NCBI GenBank assembly: GCA_964459305.1
Contig: CAYWNA010000022.1
Location: forward strand, 1 to 64,000
Source: CAYWNA01 sp964459305
GTDB lineage: Bacteria > Planctomycetota > Planctomycetia > Pirellulales > Pirellulaceae
Length of the DNA: 64,000 bases
Reading direction: 5' to 3'
The position numbers and the translations under genes are program-made. Shown one piece after another: positions 52,712-62,420 of the stretch; position 1 is the first letter of the stretch; every line of letters begins with the position of its first letter. The notes below the pieces were generated by a model. The model saw nothing but the letters and a program-made list of their open reading frames with translations. It did not search any database and was not told the DNA's origin.

Positions 52712-54718
52712 TCAGATGAAGAGCTTTGCTCGTACGGTTTCGATCAGGTCGTGGAGCCACACATAGCCCAGGCAGCGTCGTCCGCAGTGGATGCGGGCCG
52801 TCGCTCCCGCTCCGGGATGTAGCCCGCTGACGGTTTCGCGGTCGAAGGCAATCGTCACCAACACCGACAGATTTCCGACCTCGTCCGGTTCCGCGATCAT
52901 CGCCACCTTTTCGACGATTCCCCGGTATGAAGTTCCCGGATCGGTGGCCAGGACGAAAGTCACTTCCAAATCTTCCCCCGTGTCCTTCTTAGCCTGCTGG
53001 ACGTAACCGATGTGTTTGTCCGGTACATTGACTTCCAGCACCCACGGGCCCTGGGTGTCCGCAACGGTCATTAGCACTTGACCGCGCTTCACTGGACGCG
53101 TCTGGAGCATCTCGGCCAATTTCCACGTCAGCACTTGACCACCGATCGGACTGGGAACGTGAAGCTCCTCGCGCTGCCGTTCCAGCAGTTCTTTCTGCTG
53201 AAGGAGGTTTGCCAGCGATTTCTTCAGACGTTCTTCCTCGGCCGTCAGCCGGGCGTACTCATCGCGTTCACTAGCGCTGGTCGGGTTGGAGCTCAACCGG
53301 GACGCATTGGCAGCGTTCACCTGCTCGGTTGTTGTCTGAATCTCGCCCAATACACGCGTGTAGTCGAATTCCAGATCGCTGCTGCGCAGCGTGGCCAGCA
53401 CATCGTCGTTGGTGACCTCGTCGCCGTGCCTTGCGTTCAACTGTTCGACTTGACCGTCTACCGGCGCGAAGACTTTACGGCGAACCTCCGGCTGTAACTG
53501 GCCACGGCATTGAATATGAAAATCGGCAGGCACAAGAACCAGCACGGCGACCACGATAACGGCTGCAATCAGACAAAGCAGAGCCTTCGACAGACGTCCT
53601 GAAGACGCAATCCACTGAAATCTCTGCAGAACACGAACAAACGGAACATTGCTGTATGTCACCGCGTTGGCCAGCGCCGCCCGACCGTGTCTGCAAACCG
53701 TTTCGATCCGTTGCCTGTATGCACCCTCGGCCCGCTCTCGACCGAAGCATTCGAAAACCAAGACGCCCAGGGGGCGTTCGGAGCTTTCCGGCTCTTTGTC
53801 TGTTTTCGGCTTGCCCAAGGGGATCACGGCAATGCTGCGCGCGTGTGCGGAATCGACATAGGCCTGAGCCGCTGTTTCGATTTCGGGCGATAGAGTCTGC
53901 GAGTGGCCCGTGTACCACAGCGGTTCACGGGCGGCCGCCACTCGGTTGACTAGCTGTTCCAATCCACGAATAGCATTGGCCCGGCGATCGACCGTATCCA
54001 ACCCGCTGACCGCGCGGATCGCATAACCTGCGCCCTGCCGCACCGCAACGGTCACTCGGTCGGAACCGGCGAAGCGCCGTCCTTCGTTCGCCAACGTGTA
54101 CGCGGTGGCGTCCACGTCAAGTTGACCGTGGACGAGTTCCGCAAGGCGTTCGATTTGGCTCCAGGACGACTCGCGGTCGCGCAGATGGCGAAGCTGCGCG
54201 TTGCGATGATAGTCCGCAGCCAAGTCGCACAGGGTCGTCATGACTTCGACATGACTGTGCTGGACATCCGGCGATAGGTCCGGCCGTTGAAGCACTTCGA
54301 CGATTCGAACGACATTGCTCTCTACGACGACAGGGCAAGCGATCAGCAAATGGTCGGTCGGATTGCTAATTCGATCCTCGTCGCCTGAATGCGGCGGTGC
54401 GGTTTTCGGCTCGCCATTGGCCAGCACGGAGTTCAAGAAGGCCCGATGCTCGTGTCGCGCCTCGTGGTTTTCTGCCAGGAGCGTCTTTTCAACATTCACG
54501 TAACGCTGGGATCGCAGATTGCCGCTTTCGCCAAGGCCCCAGATGACGCCCCCGATTGCGGCACCGGATCGAACCGCCCCGTCCAATACCGCGTGATAGA
54601 ATTCCTCTTCGGGTACGTCGGCTTTCGACAAATCCGCAATCCGGTCGACCAGATCCTCGATTTGCCGCCAGGCATCGTCGACCGACGAAAAGTCGGATGG
54701 AGCTTGTTCGGTTGTCAT
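52712..54718 (-). CDS. GAF-domain and HlyD-type periplasmic adaptor fusion
   Basis: From ATG 54718, which overlaps the kinase stop (ATGA), 668 residues. A GAF-like region precedes a single membrane span (about 390-415: LSKALLCLIAAVIVVAVLVL). After the span comes a HlyD/biotinyl-lipoyl layout: FAPVDGQVEQLNARHGDEV, a coiled hairpin (TAEEERLKKSLANLLQQKEL), and VPSPIGGQVLTWKL. Such proteins tether M50-type or ABC efflux systems in planctomycetes, but no partner gene is adjacent. It is cotranscribed with the upstream FHA kinase. Confidence 0.83.
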   Translation of the reverse strand: MTTEQAPSDFSSVDDAWRQIEDLVDRIADLSKADVPEEEFYHAVLDGAVRSGAAIGGVIWGLGESGNLRSQRYVNVEKTLLAENHEARHEHRAFLNSVLANGEPKTAPPHSGDEDRISNPTDHLLIACPVVVESNVVRIVEVLQRPDLSPDVQHSHVEVMTTLCDLAADYHRNAQLRHLRDRESSWSQIERLAELVHGQLDVDATAYTLANEGRRFAGSDRVTVAVRQGAGYAIRAVSGLDTVDRRANAIRGLEQLVNRVAAAREPLWYTGHSQTLSPEIETAAQAYVDSAHARSIAVIPLGKPKTDKEPESSERPLGVLVFECFGRERAEGAYRQRIETVCRHGRAALANAVTYSNVPFVRVLQRFQWIASSGRLSKALLCLIAAVIVVAVLVLVPADFHIQCRGQLQPEVRRKVFAPVDGQVEQLNARHGDEVTNDDVLATLRSSDLEFDYTRVLGEIQTTTEQVNAANASRLSSNPTSASERDEYARLTAEEERLKKSLANLLQQKELLERQREELHVPSPIGGQVLTWKLAEMLQTRPVKRGQVLMTVADTQGPWVLEVNVPDKHIGYVQQAKKDTGEDLEVTFVLATDPGTSYRGIVEKVAMIAEPDEVGNLSVLVTIAFDRETVSGLHPGAGATARIHCGRRCLGYVWLHDLIETVRAKLFI

Positions 54719-56397
54719 TCCTGCGGTCCTGCATCCACTTGCCGCAATGCGTCGACTACTTCGTCCATCGATTGAAAACGGTTTTCGGCTCCTTTGGCCA
54801 TCATTTTCCGGTAGACGTCGTCCAGGGAATCGGGCACATCCGATCGGAATTCTTTCAACGAGGGAGCGGGCTGGAACCGCTGGGCCGTTGCCTTGCGGCG
54901 TTGCCAGGCAATTGGATAGACGACTCGCTTGGCAAGGATGGCGAAAAGCGTACAACCGAGACTGTAGACGTCCGCTCGCTGATCGGCTTGCCAGCTGTCG
55001 ACGATTTGCTCCGGCGCCATGTAGTCGAGCGTTCCTATGGGTTGTCCCGGACGTTCGAATGTCCTCAACTGTTTGTCGCCTACGCTCAATGCCAGGCCCC
55101 AACCAATCAGCTTGACGACGCCCTGGCCATCGACAAGCAAATGACTGGGATTCACGTCGCGATGGATGATGTTGCGTCCGTGGGCATACTGGAGTGCTTG
55201 GGCAGCCTGAATGATGTAGTCGACGGCGGTCGGTACCTCCAGATCCTCGCTCTTGAGACGATGCACCAAGTCGGGACCATCCACGTATTCCATGATGAGG
55301 TAATCTGTACCATCCCTTTCGCCCGCATCATAGGCGGCGACGAGATTCGGGTGGTTCGAACTTGCCAGAATTTTTGCTTTGCGGCGAAAGCGCGTGACGG
55401 TTTCCTCGGACTGCGCGGCTGTACTGGAAAGGACCTTGATCGCCACCACGCGTTCCATATGGCGATGCCTGGCCTTCAGAATCTGCCCGCTGCCACCGGA
55501 ATGGATTTGATCCAGCAGTTCGTAGTTGCCGAATGCGGCACCGTCCACAACCTCCACCGGAACGGCAGCGGCGGGCAGTGAATCCTCAAGTACCAAGCCC
55601 AAGTCTGCTTCCAGACCGCCATCGGCCGATTCGACCTCAGCGCCCGCTTCGGCCCCGTCGTCCAACGGCGAAACGTCCTCGGGCTGTCCGTCTTCCTCGT
55701 CGACCAGCCAATCCGCGATCTGGTCCTCCGGCAACGGCTCAGCCGCCGCCTCCTTCAGAATGTGGCCTTCCACAGTCGGACGGCCCCCGCCTTGGCGTTG
55801 GGCTTCGTTTTCTTCGTCGGCGTCCGGTCCACCCGCGTCCTTCATTTCGAGTAGGGCTCGCAGCGCTCTCACCTCGGCGCGCAGAGCGTCCAAATCTGGT
55901 CCCTGGCTCTCCTCATTGGGGGCGTCTTGTTCGACTAACTCGCAATTCTCGAAGCCCTCGGGACTTGACCGCGCCGCCTCGATGCCCTCCTGCTCGTCGA
56001 TCTTGGACAGGAGCGACGCCAACCGATCTTCAACCGGTTGCTGTGCCAGTTCATCGAGCGAGTCGTCGCCCTCCGACGAGTCACCCGCCAAAGGTGCCGC
56101 CTCGATGTGGAACACCGTCCTGCCTATACGGAAATCCTCTCCTGGGCCAACAGTGAAGTCGTTCAGCACTTCGCCGCGCAGGTAGATCGAGTTTCGAGCT
56201 GAAGGCAGACGCCTGACGCGAAGGCGGTCGCCTTCCAGCATGAGATCGGCGTGGTCACGCGAGATGCGCATATCCCATGGGACCGCCCAGCCGGTTTTGG
56301 GTGATCGGCCTAGACGAACTACCTGGTCGGGTGGGAATTGGCGGCGCCAACGCTGCTTGACCCCCGGGCCAATAGCGACGAGTTCATACATACCCAT
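54715..56397 (-). CDS. FHA-domain protein with a probable Ser/Thr pseudokinase domain
   Basis: The start is ATG 56397, with an upstream TTG at 56415 possible. Numbering from that TTG: FHA domain about 15-110 (VVRLGRSPKTGWAVP, ISRDHADL), a long acidic linker, then the kinase domain about 297-560. Lys327 of VAIK and Asp420 of HRD remain. The catalytic-loop Asn is His425 (HRDVNPSH), the DFG Asp is Gly438 (LIGWGLA), and the Gly loop is altered (IHSGGSG). It may have lost phosphotransfer. The GAF-HlyD gene overlaps its stop (ATGA). Confidence 0.85.
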   Translation of the reverse strand: MGMYELVAIGPGVKQRWRRQFPPDQVVRLGRSPKTGWAVPWDMRISRDHADLMLEGDRLRVRRLPSARNSIYLRGEVLNDFTVGPGEDFRIGRTVFHIEAAPLAGDSSEGDDSLDELAQQPVEDRLASLLSKIDEQEGIEAARSSPEGFENCELVEQDAPNEESQGPDLDALRAEVRALRALLEMKDAGGPDADEENEAQRQGGGRPTVEGHILKEAAAEPLPEDQIADWLVDEEDGQPEDVSPLDDGAEAGAEVESADGGLEADLGLVLEDSLPAAAVPVEVVDGAAFGNYELLDQIHSGGSGQILKARHRHMERVVAIKVLSSTAAQSEETVTRFRRKAKILASSNHPNLVAAYDAGERDGTDYLIMEYVDGPDLVHRLKSEDLEVPTAVDYIIQAAQALQYAHGRNIIHRDVNPSHLLVDGQGVVKLIGWGLALSVGDKQLRTFERPGQPIGTLDYMAPEQIVDSWQADQRADVYSLGCTLFAILAKRVVYPIAWQRRKATAQRFQPAPSLKEFRSDVPDSLDDVYRKMMAKGAENRFQSMDEVVDALRQVDAGPQE

Positions 56398-56571
56398 GCT
56401 TTCGCGATCGGACAAAAACGGGTTGCCCTTCAGTTCAGACCAACAGCTAATTGTAATCTATCGTTACGTCCGATTCTTGCGAAAGCCCAAAACGTGGTGC
56501 TTGTCACACCGTTCTTTCAGTGCGACAATCTATGAGGTGTCACTGTCTGGTTGCCTCGAAAGGGTGCTATC

Positions 56572-59500
56572 ATGCCCGTCACTACAGCAGAAGCGTTTCT
56601 ACGGGTCATCACGAAAAGTAGGCTCGTATCAGCGGAACAGATTGAAGCGATCAGTGATGAGTTCGCCAGTGAAGATGACCCAAAGGCGGTCGCCCGAAAG
56701 CTGGTGAAGGTCGGGGCCGTCAACAAGTGGCAGGCACTGCAACTGTTGGCAGGTCGTTCTGCCCTCATGATGGGCAAGTACAAATTATTGGATCAAATCG
56801 ACACCGACGAGATTCGGCGCACCTACTTGGCCGAACATGCCCAAATGGGACGGCGGGTCGCCGTCACAACACTTTCTAGTAAGCACACTAAGGATAACCC
56901 CGAAGCAGTCAAGCGTTTCCTGAAACAGGCCAGAAAGCTGGCAGCATTGGACCATCGCAACATCGTCCACGTCTACGACGTTGATAGCCAGGATGATCGA
57001 TATTACGTGGTAATGGAAGAAGTCGAGGGCCGCAACTTGCAGGAAGTCCTCGACGATCGGGGCGCTCTACCGCTGGAAACAGTGGCCCGCTACGTGAGTC
57101 AAGCTGCTTCGGGACTTGCCTACGCGCACGGTCAAAAACACGTCCACGGCGCCCTCCGCCCCACGAACCTGCTGGTCGACAGTCAAGACGATGTGAAGAT
57201 AGCGAACTTAGGTGCGGCGGGCTTGGCGGTTTCGAAACAGGACGACTCGGTGGCCGCTGTGGACTACATCTCGCCGGAACAGGCTGCGGGCGAATCCAAA
57301 CCGCACGCCCGAAGCGACATCTACTCGCTGGGATGCGTGATGTACGCTCTGCTGACGGGACATCCGCCTTTCACCAAGGGCACTGCGGACCAGCGGCGAC
57401 AGATGCACCAAGACGAACAGCCACCGGCCGTGTTGGACGACCGCCCCGATGCGCCGGCGGAGTTGGTGGCGATTTGTGAGAAGATGATGGCAAAGGACCC
57501 GTCCGAGCGATATCGCGCCGCGGAAGAAATCCATGAGCAACTGGGCGGTTGGTCCGGGGAAGAGAGCGACGGGGAGCCCGTGGTGATGCTTTCCGAAATG
57601 GACGAGGGCGATGACATGGACGGCGCAAAAAGCAAGCCTGCCCCTGCCAAAACGGCCGCCGCGCCCTCGCCACGAAAACCACAAGAGAAACCGTCCGACA
57701 GAAAGCTCGGCGTGCCGGCCGACAAGGGCAAACCTTCACCTGCGCAGCCCGCGGCCGATAAGAGCAAACCGGCACCCAGGCAGGGGAAACCACCGGCGCC
57801 GAAGCAGCAAGTCATTGCCGACGCCCCGGCGAAGTCCCCCAAGCCGCCGCCTCCGGAGCCAAGAGGGAAGAAACCAGCAGCGCCGACCGCAAATAAACCC
57901 GGAGAACAAACGAAGGCGACGCCCTCAGCCGGTGCGCCGGCCGGATTTGCGGTCGACACAAAGCGCAGACGCCGACGCAAGAAGGGTGGAGCGGCTCCTG
58001 GTGCGGACGGCGTGGAAGCTGGCGGCAAAGCCGGGATACCGACCATCGCCTACATTATCGGCGGCGCGGTCGGCGGCTTGGTGCTTCTGACCGGCGTGAT
58101 CCTGCTGGTTGTCTTCCTGTTCTCAGGCGGCGATGGCGAGGAAGTCGCTGTGGCAGACGGTGAACAGGCGACTGCCGAAAACGCCGAAGTTGCCGACGGG
58201 GCCGGCGGCGAGGCGGATGCCGAAGGCGATCCGGCTATCGATGCAGAGATGGACCCCGAGGTGGATCCAGTCGTCGAGGAGGAATCCGATCCTGTGCCTG
58301 AAGCGGACGGCGTTGCCGCGTCGGATGCTGCGACGGAGGATCCTGACATGGAATCATCGGAGGATCCACCCGCGAAGGGTGACGGGGCGGATACGGTGGC
58401 GTCGAAGCCCGCAGACGCCCCGAAATCGGCCGACGGCGCCGGCAAGAAAGAGAGTGTCACCCAAGCGAAATCCAACGCCGGTGGCGATGCCAAGGGCAAG
58501 ACGGAACCCAAGCCGGAGAAAAAATCCGTAGAAAAGCCAGCCGCGAAGAAACCGGTCGCAAAAAAGAAGGCCGCGAAGCCGACCAAGAAACCGTTCGAAG
58601 ACCTCAAAAAGAAGAAGTATGTCCCCTTGCCTGACGTCGCTGCGACGCAGGCTATGCCCCTGGGATCAGTCTACGTTCCTTCGGGTGAATTGTGCTTCAT
58701 TAAACTGCGCGGCGGGGAAGACGCCTTCAAGGGAACTCAAATCTTCGCAATGCGAAACGCCGAAGGCGGGCTCGCCGAACGAGACTGGGAGGTCTTTCTC
58801 CGCGAAGGCGAAGCTGGGCCGGATATGAAACTTGCTCATCTGTCACTGAACGACAAATCGCAGTTGAGCTTTCAATGGCAACCCGAGGCAAAGGAGCAAC
58901 CGGCCTCGCCGTATCTGAAGAACTGCGCATTCAGCTTCAGTTGCAGCGGCGAGTCCCATGTAGCCACGTTGCGCGAGCCGACGCGGGTCGAGGCCGCCGC
59001 CCTCGACCTGGAAAAGCCGAACGCGAAACTGGACTGGGCCATCGAAATGTTGCCCGATCCGTCGTCCGTTTACGTCGAGATCACTGGGGTTCAGGGCGCC
59101 AAGTACAAGGTGGAGCCTGCGCCGAGGATGGATGCAGACAGGGGCGAGGCGTGGGTGCAACTGGAAAATGGAGGAGGCCTGTTGTCGTTAAAAGTGGAGA
59201 CCTCCGTGAAGAAGAATCTCCACGTTACCGTCACCCCACACGTCAAACTCGCCGCTGATGCCAAGCCCGAAAAACTCAATGTACGAAAACTGCAGCAGTA
59301 CAAACAGACGATGCAGGCGGGCGTGCAGCAAGGCCAGATGGTGGTGAGTCAAATGGAACAGGCGATGAAGGCGAAAAAGGTGCCGGAAGACCAGAAGAGA
59401 CGCAAGATTGCACCACGCCTGGCACTTTTCAAGAGTGAACTGCAATCGGCCCAGACGGCCCTGGAAAAGTGTAACAATCTCGAAAAGTTGCTTCAGAACG

Positions 59501-59577
59501 TCAAGTTGACGTTGAGTTTTCGCGTGTTTTACGATGCGGATACGAGCGAAGTCGACCTTCTGCAGATAGGAAGCTGA
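56572..59577 (+). CDS. Membrane pseudokinase with acidic/Lys-rich linker and C-terminal ectodomain
   Basis: ATG 56572 with AAAGGG upstream; 1,001 residues. The kinase-like domain (about 70-335) lacks the VAIK Lys (VAVTTL, Thr99), the HRD Asp (HGA, Ala194) and the DFG Asp (NLG, Asn212), so it cannot be a normal kinase, although Asn199 and SPEQ remain. A Pro/Lys-rich linker and one membrane span (about 490-515) follow, then an acidic stretch, a Lys-rich segment, and a roughly 300-residue C-terminal domain. That domain (CFIKLRGGEDAFKG, ERDWEVFLREGEAG) recurs in the next gene. The two genes are 26 bp apart and likely cotranscribed. Confidence 0.9.
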   Translation: MPVTTAEAFLRVITKSRLVSAEQIEAISDEFASEDDPKAVARKLVKVGAVNKWQALQLLAGRSALMMGKYKLLDQIDTDEIRRTYLAEHAQMGRRVAVTTLSSKHTKDNPEAVKRFLKQARKLAALDHRNIVHVYDVDSQDDRYYVVMEEVEGRNLQEVLDDRGALPLETVARYVSQAASGLAYAHGQKHVHGALRPTNLLVDSQDDVKIANLGAAGLAVSKQDDSVAAVDYISPEQAAGESKPHARSDIYSLGCVMYALLTGHPPFTKGTADQRRQMHQDEQPPAVLDDRPDAPAELVAICEKMMAKDPSERYRAAEEIHEQLGGWSGEESDGEPVVMLSEMDEGDDMDGAKSKPAPAKTAAAPSPRKPQEKPSDRKLGVPADKGKPSPAQPAADKSKPAPRQGKPPAPKQQVIADAPAKSPKPPPPEPRGKKPAAPTANKPGEQTKATPSAGAPAGFAVDTKRRRRRKKGGAAPGADGVEAGGKAGIPTIAYIIGGAVGGLVLLTGVILLVVFLFSGGDGEEVAVADGEQATAENAEVADGAGGEADAEGDPAIDAEMDPEVDPVVEEESDPVPEADGVAASDAATEDPDMESSEDPPAKGDGADTVASKPADAPKSADGAGKKESVTQAKSNAGGDAKGKTEPKPEKKSVEKPAAKKPVAKKKAAKPTKKPFEDLKKKKYVPLPDVAATQAMPLGSVYVPSGELCFIKLRGGEDAFKGTQIFAMRNAEGGLAERDWEVFLREGEAGPDMKLAHLSLNDKSQLSFQWQPEAKEQPASPYLKNCAFSFSCSGESHVATLREPTRVEAAALDLEKPNAKLDWAIEMLPDPSSVYVEITGVQGAKYKVEPAPRMDADRGEAWVQLENGGGLLSLKVETSVKKNLHVTVTPHVKLAADAKPEKLNVRKLQQYKQTMQAGVQQGQMVVSQMEQAMKAKKVPEDQKRRKIAPRLALFKSELQSAQTALEKCNNLEKLLQNVKLTLSFRVFYDADTSEVDLLQIGS

Positions 59578-59603
59578 GCGTCACGGGGGACGATGGGTAA
59601 CTG

Positions 59604-61760
59604 ATGGCACAAGAGTTCGACCCATATTACAAATGGCTCGGCATTCCTCCCAGGGACCAGCCACCGCATCATTACCGTCTGCTCGGCATTGAGGTGTTCG
59701 AGAATGACCGTGATGTGATCGATGCGGCGGCGAACCGCATCATGGCGTACCTGAAGGACCTGGCAGCGGGGGACGAGGCGGAGTACTCGCAGAACTTGCT
59801 GAACGAAGTCTCCCGTGCTCGCATTTGTCTTCTCAACAAGACGAAAAAGACTGCCTACGACGAGGAATTGCGGGGCAAGCTACGATCGCCAACCGTCACC
59901 GATGACCAGGCGAGGAAACCCGGTGCCAAACCGCCGGTCAAGACGTTCGAAGGGAAGACGCCATCTCGTGAACCGGTTGCGGAAGAACCCGCACCGTTGA
60001 TTCGCACCACCAAGCAACGACCAAGACCGACTGCGGGCGCGGTCGTTTTTGCGGAGCCGGACGAATCAGGTGATGAGAAACCCGCAACGGAGTTTCGCTG
60101 GAAACTGATCGCGGTTGTAGCAGCCGGTGCCGCCTGTGTGTGCCTGGCCGTTCTGATCGTCGTGGTCGCCTTCCTGTTCCTCGGACGCGGTGACACCGAA
60201 GTGGTCTCCGCCAACAACGTCGTGCCACATGCCGATGGGCTCCCGCCCACCGATACCATCGATTTCGGACCGGAGTCGGAGACCGAGCCTGGATCTTCGG
60301 ACCCCGATGCCGACACGAATCCGGAGGAAGACACGAATGCAGATTCGGAGGCAGATCCCGAAGTCGATCCTATGATGGAGTCTCCGCCGGCTTCGAAGAC
60401 TGACATTGCGCCAGGCTCGGAGGCAGCTACCGACGACCAATCTGAAACCGAGCCCCCCTCCGCAACCAAGCCGAATTCAGATTCGGTCCCCGGCAAGGAT
60501 ACGGGATTGCCAGTTATGCCGGAGACCTCGGGCGATTCATCGACGGCCGATGTATCCACCGACGATGCAACAGACAATGGAGTTGAGAAGCCGAAGGAAG
60601 AACCGACCGCAGTTGCGACCGCAGACGACAAGCCTGACCCCACGAACGTGAAGCCTCCCGCTGACGATGCCGGGATGCCAGAAGCCGAGCCTCCCAAGAC
60701 GACTGCACTCAAGGAAGAGCCACCTGTCCCCAAGGAACCGACAAAACCAGCGAAGCCAACTCGGCAGCCGTTTCAGGATCTACCCAAGACGGTCTCGCTG
60801 CCCGATTTGGAGGCCGCCGACGCGATGTCGCCGCAAGCGATTGGGCTGGTTCACGTCCCACCCGACGATCTGTGCTTCATCAAGCTCCGCGGTGGCGAGC
60901 AGGCCTGCAAAGGATCGGAGGCCTTCGTCATGCGCAATGCCGATGGCGGACTTGCCGAAAGAGACTGGGAGATCCTGTTTCGGGATGGCGAAGCAGGACC
61001 GGAAACGAACATCGCGCACCTGTCGATCGACGACGATTCACAACTTGTTTTTCAGTGGCAGCCTGAGGCGAAGAACCAGGCGTCGAGTGCAAATCTGTGC
61101 AATTGTGTGCTTAAGTTCAGTGCCGCTGGCCAGTCGCATGTCGCCACACTGCGAGAATCGGCGAAGGCCGATGGGCTGACGTTTGAGTTCGACAAACCAA
61201 CGTCAAAAGACGATTGGAAGATCGACATGCCTCCCGATCCGGCGGGAATCAAGCTGGAGATTACGGGTGTCGGAGATGCCACGTACACAGTCCAGCCCGA
61301 TCCGGTGATGGAGGCCAACAGGGGCGAGGCATGGGTGGATCTGGAAGACGGTGGCGGTCTTCTAAGGCTGAAAGTCGAGACGGAGATGAAAAGGAACCTA
61401 GTGGTGGAAGTAACCGTCACGCCGCATTGGAAATCGCCGCTGGACGGCAAGCCACAGAAGTTCATTGCGAAACAGTTCAGGGACACATTGAACGTGAGGG
61501 AGCGGGAACTCGCTCAATCGCCGTTTGTCATTCAGCAGATGCAGCAGCTCGCGAATCGAGCTTCTGGCCGGGAAAAGACGGTGCGGGATCAACAAGTGGC
61601 CCTGGCGGAACAGGCGCAAGTCACGTTGCAGGCCACCGTGGAAAACGCCCAGAAGCTCCTCGAATTCCTGCAAAACGCCGGTGGTAAGCTACAGATCCAG
61701 TTCCGGCTTTTCTATGACGCGGATTCCAGCGAAGTCGATCTCTTGCACGCTGGGGGATAA
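59604..61760 (+). CDS. J-like-domain membrane protein with the same C-terminal ectodomain
   Basis: The 718-residue protein has an N-terminal J-domain-like module: PYYKWLGIPPRDQPPHHYRL, LLNEVSRARICLL, KKTAYDEEL. The HPD catalytic triplet of true DnaJ proteins is absent. A span (about 170-195: LIAVVAAGAACVCLAVLIVV) and an acidic linker follow. The C-terminal roughly 300 residues (CFIKLRGGEQACKG, ERDWEILFRDGEAG, ending FYDADSSEVDLLHAGG) match the end of the upstream pseudokinase. The two proteins probably assemble through shared ectodomains while carrying different cytoplasmic modules. Confidence 0.88.
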   Translation: MAQEFDPYYKWLGIPPRDQPPHHYRLLGIEVFENDRDVIDAAANRIMAYLKDLAAGDEAEYSQNLLNEVSRARICLLNKTKKTAYDEELRGKLRSPTVTDDQARKPGAKPPVKTFEGKTPSREPVAEEPAPLIRTTKQRPRPTAGAVVFAEPDESGDEKPATEFRWKLIAVVAAGAACVCLAVLIVVVAFLFLGRGDTEVVSANNVVPHADGLPPTDTIDFGPESETEPGSSDPDADTNPEEDTNADSEADPEVDPMMESPPASKTDIAPGSEAATDDQSETEPPSATKPNSDSVPGKDTGLPVMPETSGDSSTADVSTDDATDNGVEKPKEEPTAVATADDKPDPTNVKPPADDAGMPEAEPPKTTALKEEPPVPKEPTKPAKPTRQPFQDLPKTVSLPDLEAADAMSPQAIGLVHVPPDDLCFIKLRGGEQACKGSEAFVMRNADGGLAERDWEILFRDGEAGPETNIAHLSIDDDSQLVFQWQPEAKNQASSANLCNCVLKFSAAGQSHVATLRESAKADGLTFEFDKPTSKDDWKIDMPPDPAGIKLEITGVGDATYTVQPDPVMEANRGEAWVDLEDGGGLLRLKVETEMKRNLVVEVTVTPHWKSPLDGKPQKFIAKQFRDTLNVRERELAQSPFVIQQMQQLANRASGREKTVRDQQVALAEQAQVTLQATVENAQKLLEFLQNAGGKLQIQFRLFYDADSSEVDLLHAGG

Positions 61761-62112
61761 GGGCCGCTGAGAGAGTGGCGCGGAAGCATGTGGGGCACGT
61801 TTCCAATGACGTGCTCGCCTGTTGTGCGTCGCGGCCTGCAAAGAGATAGAGTCTCGTGGGAAGTGGTGGCGGACGGTCGTTTTCTGCGCCATAGCCACAC
61901 TCTCTCCCCGCAAATAGAGGGAATTATGGGCGATTGGCCGTTTGACACGTCTCCGCGTGGCAGTAGAATGAAATGCGTACCCTGAGTCCCGCTTTCGGTT
62001 GCGGGATCGCGCAAGTCGGTTCCGGCAATGCCCACCCGGGCGATTGACCCGCTTTCGCCGCTTGTCAGCGCCAGCGTCTGTTTTCTATTTCTTCAAGTGC
62101 GAGAGCGTGACC
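61761..62112. other. Intergenic; promoter region of the tatA-type gene
   Basis: No gene is seen. It contains a good sigma-70-type promoter (61942-61969) and a long leader before ATG 62113. Confidence 0.6.
61942..61969 (+). promoter_or_regulatory. Sigma-70-type promoter of the first Tat gene
   Basis: TTGACA (61942-61947) and TAGAAT (61964-61969) are separated by 16 bp, leaving a leader of about 140 bases. Confidence 0.6.
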
Positions 62113-62340
62113 ATGACGACACTACTTGCTTTCTTTGGTTTTCCCGGCCATATCGAAGCCTTGATCGTGCTGGCAGTAATCTTGTTGCTGTTTGGCCACC
62201 GGCTTCCCGGAATGATGCGCTCAATGGGGCGCAGCGTCGTAGAGTTTAAGAAAGGAATCAAGGAAGACGACGAAGAGGAAGAGCCGGCCATCAGTAGTTC
62301 GCAGGAACCAGACAAAGTGGAAGAAGCTAAGGTGGAATAG
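62113..62340 (+). CDS. tatA: TatA/E-type Sec-independent translocase subunit
   Basis: The 75-residue protein has a short hydrophobic helix (IEALIVLAVILLLFGHRLPG), an FG-type hinge, and an amphipathic helix (MMRSMGRSVVEFKKGIKE), the TatA layout. It forms the export pore for folded Tat substrates; several Tat-signal enzymes are encoded in this window. A second TatA/B-type gene follows 80 bp downstream; no TatC is visible here. Confidence 0.85.
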   Translation: MTTLLAFFGFPGHIEALIVLAVILLLFGHRLPGMMRSMGRSVVEFKKGIKEDDEEEEPAISSSQEPDKVEEAKVE

Positions 62341-62420
62341 GCGCAACCATTCGGTTGACAGCCTTTTCCCGCGAGAGTGCTTTGTAGCTACGTAATTGCG
62401 CGTTCCAAAAAGGGTGGGCC

